From Paraclostridium ghonii (GTDB taxonomy: Bacteria > Bacillota > Clostridia > Peptostreptococcales > Peptostreptococcaceae): a stretch of DNA of 64,000 nucleotides. Both the position numbers and the translations under genes were made by a program. Position 1 is the first letter of the stretch, and every line of letters starts with the position of its first letter. This document shows positions 27,164-35,614 of this stretch, piece by piece. The notes under the pieces are model-generated. The model was given only the letters and a program-made list of their open reading frames with translations, was not told the DNA's origin and did not search any database. The stretch is taken from the NCBI RefSeq assembly GCF_030815085.1, contig NZ_JAUSWG010000003.1, one strand, 5' to 3'.

Positions 27164-27868
27164 TCAATTTAATAGTTTTTGTATGACCTCTTCAATAAAA
27201 ATAAATAAAATTGTTCTTGTTTTTTCATATGGGGCTAATTTATCATTTTGTTTGAATTTACTTAGATACATTATATTTGACACATAAGGATAATTATTAT
27301 TATTATACTCTTCAAATATTATTAAAATTTCACCTTTTTTTTGATTTACAATATTACAAACATTTTCAAATGATGAGAATTTTCCTGTAACAGAAAATAT
27401 AATAAATAATGTATCTGAATCTACAACATTTTTAATTTGAATTTCATCGTTTATTGCCAATACAGTTTTAGAGGTACACATTCTCAATTTATATTCAAGA
27501 TATTGACAACAAATGAAAGAAGGTCCTAGTCCATAAATTACAATTTTATCAAATTTAGATGCCTTTTCAATGAACTCAGTTACTATATTTTCATCAAAAC
27601 TTTTAATATAGTTATTTAGTCTATTAAGCTCATCAGAATATGATTTATCATCAAGCTCACTAAGTTCCCCTCTACAAAATTTAATAAAATCTTTATAGTT
27701 TTTAAATCCTAATTTTTTTACAGTCTTTGAAATTTTAGAAGAAGATACTTCACAAATCTCACTTGCTTTAATTATATTAAGATTTTTATCATCTTGAACA
27801 GCTTTAAATATAGTTTTATAGAGTCTACGTTCTAATTGGTTTAAATTATCCAAATTTATATTAATCAT
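27164..27868 (-). CDS. MurR/RpiR family transcriptional regulator
   Basis: 234 aa. The N-terminal HTH_6 (residues ~9-75) has IKASEICEVSSSKISKTVKKLGFKNYKDF, the standard RpiR recognition-helix region. The C-terminal SIS sugar-phosphate binding domain (~95-234) shows KIVIYGLGPSFICCQYLEYKL and later DTLFIIFSVTGKFSS, where GxGxS is somewhat degenerate (GLGPS). It is divergent from the SDR-led operon, whose control region it shares; sugar phosphate or polyol phosphate sensing is the expected mode. Start ATG at 27868, preceded by AGGGAG. Confidence 0.88.
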   Translation of the reverse strand: MININLDNLNQLERRLYKTIFKAVQDDKNLNIIKASEICEVSSSKISKTVKKLGFKNYKDFIKFCRGELSELDDKSYSDELNRLNNYIKSFDENIVTEFIEKASKFDKIVIYGLGPSFICCQYLEYKLRMCTSKTVLAINDEIQIKNVVDSDTLFIIFSVTGKFSSFENVCNIVNQKKGEILIIFEEYNNNNYPYVSNIMYLSKFKQNDKLAPYEKTRTILFIFIEEVIQKLLN

Positions 27869-27971
27869 TAATAATACTCCCTCTTTTCATATTTTACCTA
27901 ATATGTAAATAACTATGACAATTAATATAATACGATATAATCATTTTTAAATCTAGTACATTTTTAAATGT

Positions 27972-28061
27972 GGAAAATTTTCCGTTATTAAGGTTTAAAA
28001 GGGTAAAAAAATAAAATTTTCCTAGAAAAACGTTTACAAAAAATAAAACTCATAATATAAT
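27972..28061 (+). promoter_or_regulatory. Control region of the SDR-MFS operon: promoter, two operator repeats, cre-like site
   Basis: Promoter TTTACA (28033-28038), 17-base spacer, TATAAT (28056-28061). Upstream are a perfect palindrome GGAAAATTTTCC (27972-27983) and a 10/12 copy ATAAAATTTTCC (28011-28022), likely RpiR-type operator half-sites or repeats. On the minus strand TGTAAACGTTTTTC (28025-28038) resembles a CcpA cre site and overlaps the -35. The promoter is strong evidence; regulator identities are inference. Confidence 0.5.
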
Positions 28062-28132
28062 CAAATTAATAAAAAACAAATAACAAAAAATTTTGCTATT
28101 AAATTTACTAAATATACATAGGAGGAATGAGC

Positions 28133-28927
28133 ATGGTAAATGAAAAAACAGCAATAACAGATTTTAATATGGATTTTTTTAGTCTGAAAGGTAAAAATGC
28201 AATAGTAACTGGAGGCAATTCTGGATTAGGACAAGGATTTGCATTAGCATTAGCTAAAGCTGGAGCAAATATTTTCGCTGTTAGTATCATGGATGATAAT
28301 GAAGAAACTAAAAAGTTGATAGAAAATGAGGGAGTTAAATATCACTTAATGATAGCTGATATAACTGAAGAAGGAGCTTGTAAAAAAATAGCTGACAAAT
28401 GTGTAGAAGTGTTTGGGAAAATAGATATATTAATGAATAATGCAGGAATATGCATATGTGAAGAAGATGTTACGAGATTTGATAGATTAAAATGGGATAA
28501 AATGATACACATAAACTTAACTTCTGCTTTTGAACTATCTCATGAAGTAGCAAAATATATGATACCTCAAAAAAGTGGAAAAATAATAAGTACGTGTTCT
28601 TTATTTTCATACTTAGGGGGACAATGGTCACCAGCATATTCAGCATCAAAACATGGTATTGTAGGATTTACAAAAGCTTATTGTGATGAATTAGCACAAT
28701 TTAATATACAAGTAAATGGAATAGCACCAGGATATTTTGCCACAGAGATAACACAGCAAACAAGATCAAACCCTGAAGCTAATCAAAAGGTATTAAATCA
28801 TATACCTGTTAACAGATGGGGTAATGTTCAAGATTTAATGGGAGCTATGGTATTTTTAGCATCTGATGCATCAAACTATATAAATGGAACAGTTATAAAC
28901 GTTGATGGAGGTTATTTAGTAAGATAG
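28133..28927 (+). CDS. SDR family NAD(P)-dependent oxidoreductase
   Basis: 264 aa. The start is ATG 28133 with GGAGG seven bases upstream; ATG 28127 is too close to the ribosome binding site. A classical SDR: dinucleotide motif TGGNSGLGQG (residues ~23-32), NNAGI, catalytic Ser in STCSLFS, and YSASKHG with Tyr/Lys at ~167/171, ending in NGTVINVDGGY. It is closest in feel to 2-deoxygluconate/gluconate 5-dehydrogenases or polyol dehydrogenases. First gene of the RpiR-controlled cluster, so probably oxidises the hydroxyl of the imported compound or reduces its ketone. Confidence 0.87.
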   Translation: MVNEKTAITDFNMDFFSLKGKNAIVTGGNSGLGQGFALALAKAGANIFAVSIMDDNEETKKLIENEGVKYHLMIADITEEGACKKIADKCVEVFGKIDILMNNAGICICEEDVTRFDRLKWDKMIHINLTSAFELSHEVAKYMIPQKSGKIISTCSLFSYLGGQWSPAYSASKHGIVGFTKAYCDELAQFNIQVNGIAPGYFATEITQQTRSNPEANQKVLNHIPVNRWGNVQDLMGAMVFLASDASNYINGTVINVDGGYLVR

Positions 28928-28981
28928 TAAAGAAAATTAAAAAGCAAAATTAAAATTAATAATACAGGGGGAAAGTTTATA

Positions 28982-30475
28982 ATGAGTGAATTAACGAAAA
29001 TGATAACAAATGAAGAGATAGTAACTTTATTAAAAGGTTTTTTTAATGAAGATCAGATAAATACGGATATAGATGCATTATATGATGCATCATCTGATAG
29101 ATATAACAAATATGCCAAGGCAAAGGGTGTACTTCCTGTACCTCTACCAACAGCAATAGTATATCCCAATTGTACAGAAGACGTAAAAAAAATATTAGAA
29201 TTTTCTAATGAGCATTCAATAAACGTTATACCTCGTGGTGGGAAAACTGCTACAGAAGGTGGACTTGAAAACTGGAAAGAGCAAGCTATAGTTGTAGATG
29301 GATCAAGAATGGGCAATATAATAAACATTGATACATACAATATGCAAGCAACAGTACAATGTGGAGTGAAATTACAAGATTTAGAAGATGAAGTTAGAAA
29401 GTTAGGATATACAACAGGACACTCTCCACAATCAAAGCCAATAGCTCAATATGGAGGATTGGTATCTACTAGAAGTATAGGGCAATTTTCTACACTGTAT
29501 GGAGGTATAGAAGATATGGTCGTTGGGCTTGAATGTGTATTCCCAGATGGACATGTATCTAGAATAAAAAATGTATCTAGACGTGCAGGAGGACCAGATA
29601 TAAGACATATAGCAATTGGAAATGAAGGAACTTTATGCTATATAACAGAGGTTACAGTAAAATTGTTTAAACATTATCCAGAGAATAATGAATTCCATGG
29701 ATACTTAATAAAAGATGTAGATACAGGAATAAAAATATTGAGAGAAATAATGGCTAATGGTTATAGACCATCTGTAGCTAGAGTTTATTCAGAAGAAGAT
29801 GCAGCTCAGCATTTCTATCATTTCCACGATAATAAATGTGTACTTGTATTAATGGCAGAAGGGCCAAAGGGAATAGTTAAAGCTACTTCTGAAGGAATAA
29901 AAGAAGCTGTAGAAAAGTTCAATGAAGGTATTATAGAAAGAGTAGATGATATTTTAATTGAAAATTGGTTCAATCACTTAAATTGGAGTGAAAAGGATAT
30001 AGAAGATGAGATACAAGGAATGCTTGAAAATGATTCTCATGCAGGATTTACAACAGAAATATCTTCTAACTGGAAAGATATAACACAAATATATTACAAT
30101 GTTATGAATCGTGTAAAAAATGAATTTGATAGAGCAGAGGACTTGACTATGCTAGGAGGACATTCTTCTCATAGTTACATAAATGGAACCAATATGTACT
30201 TTGTTTATAATTATAATATAAATTGTGCTCCAGAAGATGAAATGAGATTATATCATCATCCAATACAAAAAATAATTGTTGAAGAAACTTTAAAATTAGG
30301 AGGATCTATGTGTCATCATCACGGTATAGGTAAATATCGTAATGAATGGACTCATGAAGAGCATGGGACAGCATTATATATGTTAGAAAAATTAAAAGAA
30401 GCTTTTGATCCAAATGACATAATGAACTATGGGAATATATTCTATAAAGAAGAAGGAGCAAAATATCAAAAATAG
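28982..30475 (+). CDS. FAD-linked oxidase/dehydrogenase (GlcD/AGPS-like)
   Basis: 497 aa. The FAD-binding type 4 domain shows IPRGGKTATEGG (residues ~83-94), TVQCGVKLQDLE, and GGLVSTRSIGQFSTLYGG with GLECVFPDG (~158-190). The FAD-oxidase C-terminal domain ends with CHHHGIGKYRNEW (~443-455), resembling the active-site His triad of alkyl-DHAP synthase and the vanillyl-alcohol oxidase family, and DPNDIMNYGNIF. With EtfBA encoded in the same operon, it is likely a dehydrogenase of a 2-hydroxy acid or alditol that passes electrons to ETF, as in the lactate dehydrogenase-Etf complexes of acetogens. Substrate unknown. Confidence 0.85.
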   Translation: MSELTKMITNEEIVTLLKGFFNEDQINTDIDALYDASSDRYNKYAKAKGVLPVPLPTAIVYPNCTEDVKKILEFSNEHSINVIPRGGKTATEGGLENWKEQAIVVDGSRMGNIINIDTYNMQATVQCGVKLQDLEDEVRKLGYTTGHSPQSKPIAQYGGLVSTRSIGQFSTLYGGIEDMVVGLECVFPDGHVSRIKNVSRRAGGPDIRHIAIGNEGTLCYITEVTVKLFKHYPENNEFHGYLIKDVDTGIKILREIMANGYRPSVARVYSEEDAAQHFYHFHDNKCVLVLMAEGPKGIVKATSEGIKEAVEKFNEGIIERVDDILIENWFNHLNWSEKDIEDEIQGMLENDSHAGFTTEISSNWKDITQIYYNVMNRVKNEFDRAEDLTMLGGHSSHSYINGTNMYFVYNYNINCAPEDEMRLYHHPIQKIIVEETLKLGGSMCHHHGIGKYRNEWTHEEHGTALYMLEKLKEAFDPNDIMNYGNIFYKEEGAKYQK

Positions 30476-30489
30476 TATATGTCTAAACG

Positions 30490-30532
30490 TATAAAGTATA
30501 AGTGCATAATTTATTTGTACTTATACTTTATA
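30490..30532 (+). other. Intercistronic hairpin between dehydrogenase and kinase genes
   Basis: TATAAAGTATAAGT pairs perfectly with ACTTATACTTTATA around a 15-base loop, with no T-run after it. It may stabilise or process the operon mRNA. Confidence 0.55.
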
Positions 30533-30566
30533 TAAATTAGAAATTCAATTAGGATGGAGAATCAAG

Positions 30567-32000
30567 ATGGGAAAATATATAATTGGTGTTGATAATGGAT
30601 CTCAGAGTACAAAGGTTTCAATATTCGACTTAAAGGGAGGTGAAGTTGCTTTTGGAAGTTGGAAATTAAAGAATAACTTAACTCCTGAACCGGGGATTGT
30701 GGTTCACCCGGATGATGATTTATGGGATAGTATCAAAATGGCAATAAAAAAGTGTTTAGAAAATTTTAATGGCGATAAAAATGACATTGTTGGAATGGGA
30801 ATATGTACCATAAGATGTTGTAGAGTGCTTCTTAAAGAAGATGGATCTTTAGCTTATCCGATAATAAGTTGGATGGATACTAGAATGAAGGATCCATATA
30901 AACATGAAGATGACAATGTAAAGTTTGTTACAAGTACCACAGGGTACATATCAAATAGATTAACTGGAGAGTTTACAGATTGTGGGTCAAACTGTGAATT
31001 TGGATGGCCTCTAGACTTAGAAAAATTACAATGGTCAGAAGATGATGAAGTTATAAAGTCGTGTGGATTAAAAAGAGAAATGCTATTTGATGTAGTAAAA
31101 CCAGGAGAACTCCTTGGGAGATTAAAGCCAGAACTTGCAAGGGAGTGGGGGTTACCTGATAAATTACCTGTAGTAGCTTCTTCAAATGATAAAGCAGTTG
31201 AAGTTTTAGGATCAGGTGTAAATACAGAAAATAGAGTAATGATATCTTTAGGAACATTTATTTCAGCTATGTTATACAGAGAAAATATATATGTAGGAAA
31301 TCCTAAGAGCTTTTGGACAACTCTTGCGTGTGTACCACACAAATATGTATATGAATCACATGGAATAAGAAGAGGAATGTGGACGGTAAGCTGGTTAAAA
31401 AATATACTAGGTGAAGAGATAACTATAGAAGCTAAAAAACTAGGTTTATCAGAAGAGGATTACTTAAACTTAAAAGCATCTCATATACCGGCTGGAAGTG
31501 ATGGGCTTATAACTATACTTGATTGGTTAGCAACTTATACAGAGCCATATAGAAAAGGTATTATGATAGGGTTTGATCAAAGACATACAAAATTCCATAT
31601 GTATAGATCTATACTTGAAGCTATTGCTTTTGGGATAAAAAACAATGTATGTGACATGATTGATGAAGTGGGTGTAAAGCTTGATGAAGTTGTAGTAATA
31701 GGTGGAGGATCTAAGAGTGATCTTCTTATGCAAATAATTGCAGACCAATTTAACTTAAAAGTACTAAGACAAGAAGGAAGCAGCTGTGGAGCACTTGGAT
31801 CAGCAATGTGCGTTGCAAAATATGCAGGTATTTATAAAACGTTTGATGAGACTATAGAAAATATGGTTAGAACAGAAAAGATATTTATACCAAATAAAGA
31901 AACTCATAAGTTATACGATAGGATAAATAATGAAGTAATTAAGAATGTAAGAATACATACTGATGAAGTTTTAAAATGTTCACACCCTATATTTAAATAA
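30567..32000 (+). CDS. FGGY family carbohydrate kinase
   Basis: 477 aa. The N-terminal phosphate-binding segment GVDNGSQSTKVSIFD (residues ~6-20) and C-terminal signature VIGGGSKSDLLMQIIADQF with SSCGALGSAM (~375-415) define an FGGY kinase of the glycerol/xylulose/erythritol kinase superfamily. The central ADP site LPVVASSNDKAVEVLGSGV is also visible. Sequence alone does not set the substrate; context suggests a sugar, polyol or the keto product of the upstream dehydrogenases. AGGATGGAG precedes the ATG. Confidence 0.87.
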   Translation: MGKYIIGVDNGSQSTKVSIFDLKGGEVAFGSWKLKNNLTPEPGIVVHPDDDLWDSIKMAIKKCLENFNGDKNDIVGMGICTIRCCRVLLKEDGSLAYPIISWMDTRMKDPYKHEDDNVKFVTSTTGYISNRLTGEFTDCGSNCEFGWPLDLEKLQWSEDDEVIKSCGLKREMLFDVVKPGELLGRLKPELAREWGLPDKLPVVASSNDKAVEVLGSGVNTENRVMISLGTFISAMLYRENIYVGNPKSFWTTLACVPHKYVYESHGIRRGMWTVSWLKNILGEEITIEAKKLGLSEEDYLNLKASHIPAGSDGLITILDWLATYTEPYRKGIMIGFDQRHTKFHMYRSILEAIAFGIKNNVCDMIDEVGVKLDEVVVIGGGSKSDLLMQIIADQFNLKVLRQEGSSCGALGSAMCVAKYAGIYKTFDETIENMVRTEKIFIPNKETHKLYDRINNEVIKNVRIHTDEVLKCSHPIFK

Positions 32001-32018
32001 TATAATATCAAAATAAAT

Positions 32019-32039
32019 AAAAGGAGGTTCCCTCCTTTT
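32019..32039 (+). terminator. Palindromic AAAAGGAGG / CCTCCTTTT hairpin before etfB
   Basis: A perfect 9-bp stem with a TTC loop, followed by ATCTTT. One arm is itself a perfect Shine-Dalgarno sequence. It could attenuate transcription between the kinase and the etf genes or be an mRNA-processing hairpin. No start codon is properly spaced from it. Confidence 0.5.
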
Positions 32040-32060
32040 ATCTTTACATTGGGGGAAGAT

Positions 32061-32867
32061 ATGAAAATCGCAGTTTTAGTAAAAGTAGTACCAAATGTAG
32101 ATAATTTTAAATATGATTATGAAAAAAATATATTAATTAGAGAAAACGTAAAAATGGTTGTAAATCCAGATGATGCATGTGCAATAGAGTATGCATTGAA
32201 GTTAAAAGAAAAAAATAAAGATACAACTGTAGAAATTATTACTATGGCACCAAAGAGTGTTACACCGATATTAGTAGATTTATTAAGACGACATATAGAT
32301 AAAGCTACACTTATAAGTGATAAGGAGTTTCAGGGAAGTGATACTTATGCAACAAGTATAATACTTTCTAGTTATATAAAAAATGAAAAGTATGATTTAA
32401 TACTAGGAGGAACAAATTCATTAGATGGAGATACAGGTCATGTACTTAATCAAATAGCACAATATCTAGATATATGGAGTTTTTCAAATATATTAAATTT
32501 TGATGTAAATGAAAAGTATATTAAATTTAAAGCTACAGTAGATGAAGACATAATAGAATGTGAATATGATTATAGTGAAGAAAAAAGTGTAATTTTAGGA
32601 ATTGCAAGAGAAAGTAAGATTAAATTAAGGTATGTGAGATTTGATGATTTAAATTTAGATGTAAGCAATAAAATTCAAGTTGTAGATAATGAAAATCTTA
32701 AGGTAGATAAAAGAATTGTAGGATTAAATGGATCACCGACAAAGATAAAAAAGACCTTTACAAAAACTTACTCCAAATCAGAAAAAGACATTGTAAAAAA
32801 TGATGAAGAAGGAATACAAAAAATTTACAATTTATTGAAAAGTAAGGGAGTAATTAAGAATGTATAA
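32061..32867 (+). CDS. etfB: Electron transfer flavoprotein beta subunit
   Basis: 268 aa from ATG 32061, with GGGGGAAG upstream; in-frame TTG 32049 is a weaker choice. The EtfB pattern is complete: KIAVLVKVVPNVDNFK at the start, MVVNPDDACAIEYALKLKEK (residues ~34-53), and TNSLDGDTGHVLNQIAQYL (~118-136), the AMP/FAD-binding part. It pairs with EtfA to carry electrons from flavin dehydrogenases, here most likely the FAD-linked oxidase encoded two genes upstream. It overlaps etfA by 8 bases. Confidence 0.93.
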   Translation: MKIAVLVKVVPNVDNFKYDYEKNILIRENVKMVVNPDDACAIEYALKLKEKNKDTTVEIITMAPKSVTPILVDLLRRHIDKATLISDKEFQGSDTYATSIILSSYIKNEKYDLILGGTNSLDGDTGHVLNQIAQYLDIWSFSNILNFDVNEKYIKFKATVDEDIIECEYDYSEEKSVILGIARESKIKLRYVRFDDLNLDVSNKIQVVDNENLKVDKRIVGLNGSPTKIKKTFTKTYSKSEKDIVKNDEEGIQKIYNLLKSKGVIKNV

Positions 32868-33804
32868 AATAATGATTTATTTAGAAAATGATTCTATACA
32901 TGATTGTTTAGATTTAATAGGAGCTGCCAATATAATAGGTAGTAAAAAAGAAGAATATGAAATTTATGGTATAGGTTTAGATATAAATGAAGAAAAATGT
33001 AAAAATAAGTTAGATTACTTGATAAATATAAAAGATGAAATTTTAAAATACGACGTAATGAATATAGCAAAATATATAAAAAATATAACCGACGAATACA
33101 AGTTTGATGCAATTCTTATAAATGCAAATGATATTGGAAGAATGATAGCACCAAGAGTAGCAATGGCTTTAAAAACAGGCATAGTAGCAGATGTAACAGA
33201 ATTAGAAATTGAAGATGATGAATTAATAATGATAAGACCAGCATTTGATGGGAAAATAATAGCTGGGATAATTTGTGAAAAAGATAAAGTTATTATTAGT
33301 AGCGTTAGATCGGGAATTTTTAAATACGATGGAGTGAATGATAAAAAAACTAAAATAATAAATTATAAGTCTTTTAAACAAGGGAAACAAAAACTAAAGT
33401 TAATATCATCTATAAAAAAATCTCAATCAGAAGATATAAGAGAAAGTGATTTTTTGATATCTTTTGGTGGGGGTGTTAATTCAGATTTTGAAAAAATATA
33501 TAAACTAGCAAGCTTATGTGGTGCTAAAGTTAGCGCGAGCAGGAGAGCTGTGGACAATAAATATGCTCAAAGAAATATACAAGTTGGACAATCAGGGAAA
33601 ATAGTATCTCCAAAAGTTTATATTGCATTAGGTATATATGGAGCGATACAACATATAGAAGGGCTTAAAGATGTTGAAACAATAATCAGCGTTAATACAG
33701 ATCCTAAGTCTGCAATATGTTCTTTATCAGATATTGTTGTTCATGGAGATGCAATAGAATTTGTTGAAAAGCTAACAAAGAAAATGGAAGATGAACATAA
33801 ATAA
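32860..33804 (+). CDS. etfA: Electron transfer flavoprotein alpha subunit
   Basis: 314 aa. The N-terminal domain is typical; the C-terminal FAD domain has SFGGGVNSDFEKIYKLASLC, SASRRAVDNKYAQRNIQVGQSGK (a 23-residue motif, given here by its ends), VYIALGIYGAIQHIEG and SVNTDPKSAICSLSDIVVHGD near the end. It has no N-terminal ferredoxin domain, unlike some clostridial EtfA-Fd fusions. It works with EtfB; the final electron acceptor is not in the window. Start ATG 32860, inside the end of etfB. Confidence 0.93.
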   Translation: MYKIMIYLENDSIHDCLDLIGAANIIGSKKEEYEIYGIGLDINEEKCKNKLDYLINIKDEILKYDVMNIAKYIKNITDEYKFDAILINANDIGRMIAPRVAMALKTGIVADVTELEIEDDELIMIRPAFDGKIIAGIICEKDKVIISSVRSGIFKYDGVNDKKTKIINYKSFKQGKQKLKLISSIKKSQSEDIRESDFLISFGGGVNSDFEKIYKLASLCGAKVSASRRAVDNKYAQRNIQVGQSGKIVSPKVYIALGIYGAIQHIEGLKDVETIISVNTDPKSAICSLSDIVVHGDAIEFVEKLTKKMEDEHK

Positions 33805-33854
33805 TAAAAGATAATTTAAATGTCAGATATTCATATTACTCTAATAAAAATTCT

Positions 33855-33952
33855 ATATAATTTAAAAAGATAATATCTCTGAAAATAGAAAATATGGAAA
33901 ATTCTAAATGTTTGAATATTATGATATAATTTTTAAAAAGATAATATCTTTG
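33855..33952. repeat. Direct repeat of ~30 bp upstream of the BCCT gene
   Basis: TTTAAAAAGATAATATCT occurs at 33861-33878 and again at 33932-33949, with similar flanks (ATATAATT before, CTGAAAA or TTGGAAAA after). The core AGATAATATCT is palindromic. Possibly two operator sites for control of the transporter genes, or a duplication of the promoter region. Confidence 0.45.
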
Positions 33953-34038
33953 GAAAAAGTTTTAGAAATGTGGATTGCAAATTTACATTTAAAGGCAAAG
34001 TAGCATAAGAAGAAATTCATTATATAGGGGGAGCTAAT

Positions 34039-35589
34039 ATGAATAGAAAAATACGTTTATGGGTAGTTTTACCACCATCAATTTTAATAGTTATATCTGT
34101 TTTGCTAAATATATTTATGCCAAATATATTTTTAGAAACTGTAGACTATTTGAATAATAAAATACTAGATATATTTGGAAAATCCTATAGTATAGTGGGA
34201 ATAGTAATGCTTCTATTATGTATTATTATATATATACACCCAATATCAAAAACTAAAATTGGAGGGGAAAATGCTAAACCTATATTAAAAAAATATACTT
34301 GGTTTGGAGTAGCTTTATGTACGAGTGTAGCAGCAGGTGTACTATTTTGGGCAATAGCAGAACCTCTTTATCATATGACACAACCTCCTAAGTTTTTAGG
34401 GATTGCACCAAATTCAAAGGAATCAGCTATATTTGCTATGTCAACTATGTTTCTTCACTGGTGTTTTACACCTTATGCTATATATACCGTACCATCTGTA
34501 TTATTTGCATACATGTATTACAATAAGAAAAAATCTAATAGCTTAAGCTCAATTGCATCTCCATTAATAGGTGATAAGTTAGCAAATAAGTTGTCTCCTT
34601 TTATTGATGGGCTAGCCTTATATACTTTAATACCAGGTATGGCATCTTCGTTAGCTACGGGAATACTAACTATATGTGGAGGAATTAACTATATAACAGG
34701 TATAACTATAAATACAATTATGATATTTATAGTTATGGTTACAATAGTTTCAATGTTTATAGTTTCGTGTACTACTGGGCTAACTAATGGGATTAGAAAA
34801 CTATCTAATTTAAATATAATAATGTTTGGATTATTAATTTTAATTGTATTGATATTTACGGATTTAGGGGCCACAGTAAAACTAGGAGGAAAAGGTTTTA
34901 CTTCTTATGTATCAAATTTTGTGCAAAATAGTACGCTAGCAGCAGCTCATCCACAAGATAGTTGGGGAAAATCGTGGACAGTATTTTATTGGTGTAACTG
35001 GATGGCGTGGGCACCTATAACAGCTTTGTTTTTGGGCAGAATATCTTACGGATACACAATAAAAGAAGCTATATTTGTAAACTTTATAGCACCTGCACTT
35101 TGTGCTATAGTATGGATTACTATATTTAGTGGAAGCGTAATAAATATTCAACTTAATGACAACACATTAGGAAATATGCTTATTCAAAGTGGAGCAGAAT
35201 CTGCTGTATTTAAGTTTTTAGAAATATTTCCTCTATCCAGAGTTATAATTCCTTTATTTGTAGCAGTTTTATTTATATCTTTAATAACTGCATGCGATTC
35301 AACAACAGCTTCAATGTCTAATCTATGCTACTCAGGGATAAAAAAAGTAGAGGATGAAGCAAGTATAGGCATTAAAATTTTTTGGGGAGTACTAGTAGGG
35401 TTGTTAGGTTTTATAATGTTATCCACCAATGGAATAGAAGGGATAAAAATATTATCAAGCATAGGAGGATTACCTGGATTAGTAATACAAGTAGTAACAG
35501 GATTATCTACAATAATTTTACTGATAAATTTTAAAAGAGAAAAGAAAAATGAAACCAAAGTAGAAGAAGAAAAAATAAAAAGTTCGTAA
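34039..35589 (+). CDS. BCCT family transporter (betaine/carnitine/choline type), first
   Basis: 516 aa with 12 predicted TM helices. It has the family's TM3-region motif as CTSVAAGVLFWAIAEPLYH (residues ~97-115), where the glycine-rich GxGxG stretch of Na+-dependent members is changed to SVAAG, and the TM8 signature with FYWCNWMAWAPITALFLGR. BCCT proteins import quaternary ammonium or related zwitterionic compounds; the altered glycine stretch hints at an exchanger or non-Na+ type (like CaiT). It is in the RpiR-controlled island, so it should bring in the island's substrate. The second BCCT in the window retains GIGTG. Confidence 0.85.
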   Translation: MNRKIRLWVVLPPSILIVISVLLNIFMPNIFLETVDYLNNKILDIFGKSYSIVGIVMLLLCIIIYIHPISKTKIGGENAKPILKKYTWFGVALCTSVAAGVLFWAIAEPLYHMTQPPKFLGIAPNSKESAIFAMSTMFLHWCFTPYAIYTVPSVLFAYMYYNKKKSNSLSSIASPLIGDKLANKLSPFIDGLALYTLIPGMASSLATGILTICGGINYITGITINTIMIFIVMVTIVSMFIVSCTTGLTNGIRKLSNLNIIMFGLLILIVLIFTDLGATVKLGGKGFTSYVSNFVQNSTLAAAHPQDSWGKSWTVFYWCNWMAWAPITALFLGRISYGYTIKEAIFVNFIAPALCAIVWITIFSGSVINIQLNDNTLGNMLIQSGAESAVFKFLEIFPLSRVIIPLFVAVLFISLITACDSTTASMSNLCYSGIKKVEDEASIGIKIFWGVLVGLLGFIMLSTNGIEGIKILSSIGGLPGLVIQVVTGLSTIILLINFKREKKNETKVEEEKIKSS

Positions 35590-35614
35590 AATATTTTATT
35601 GGAGGTATAAATTC

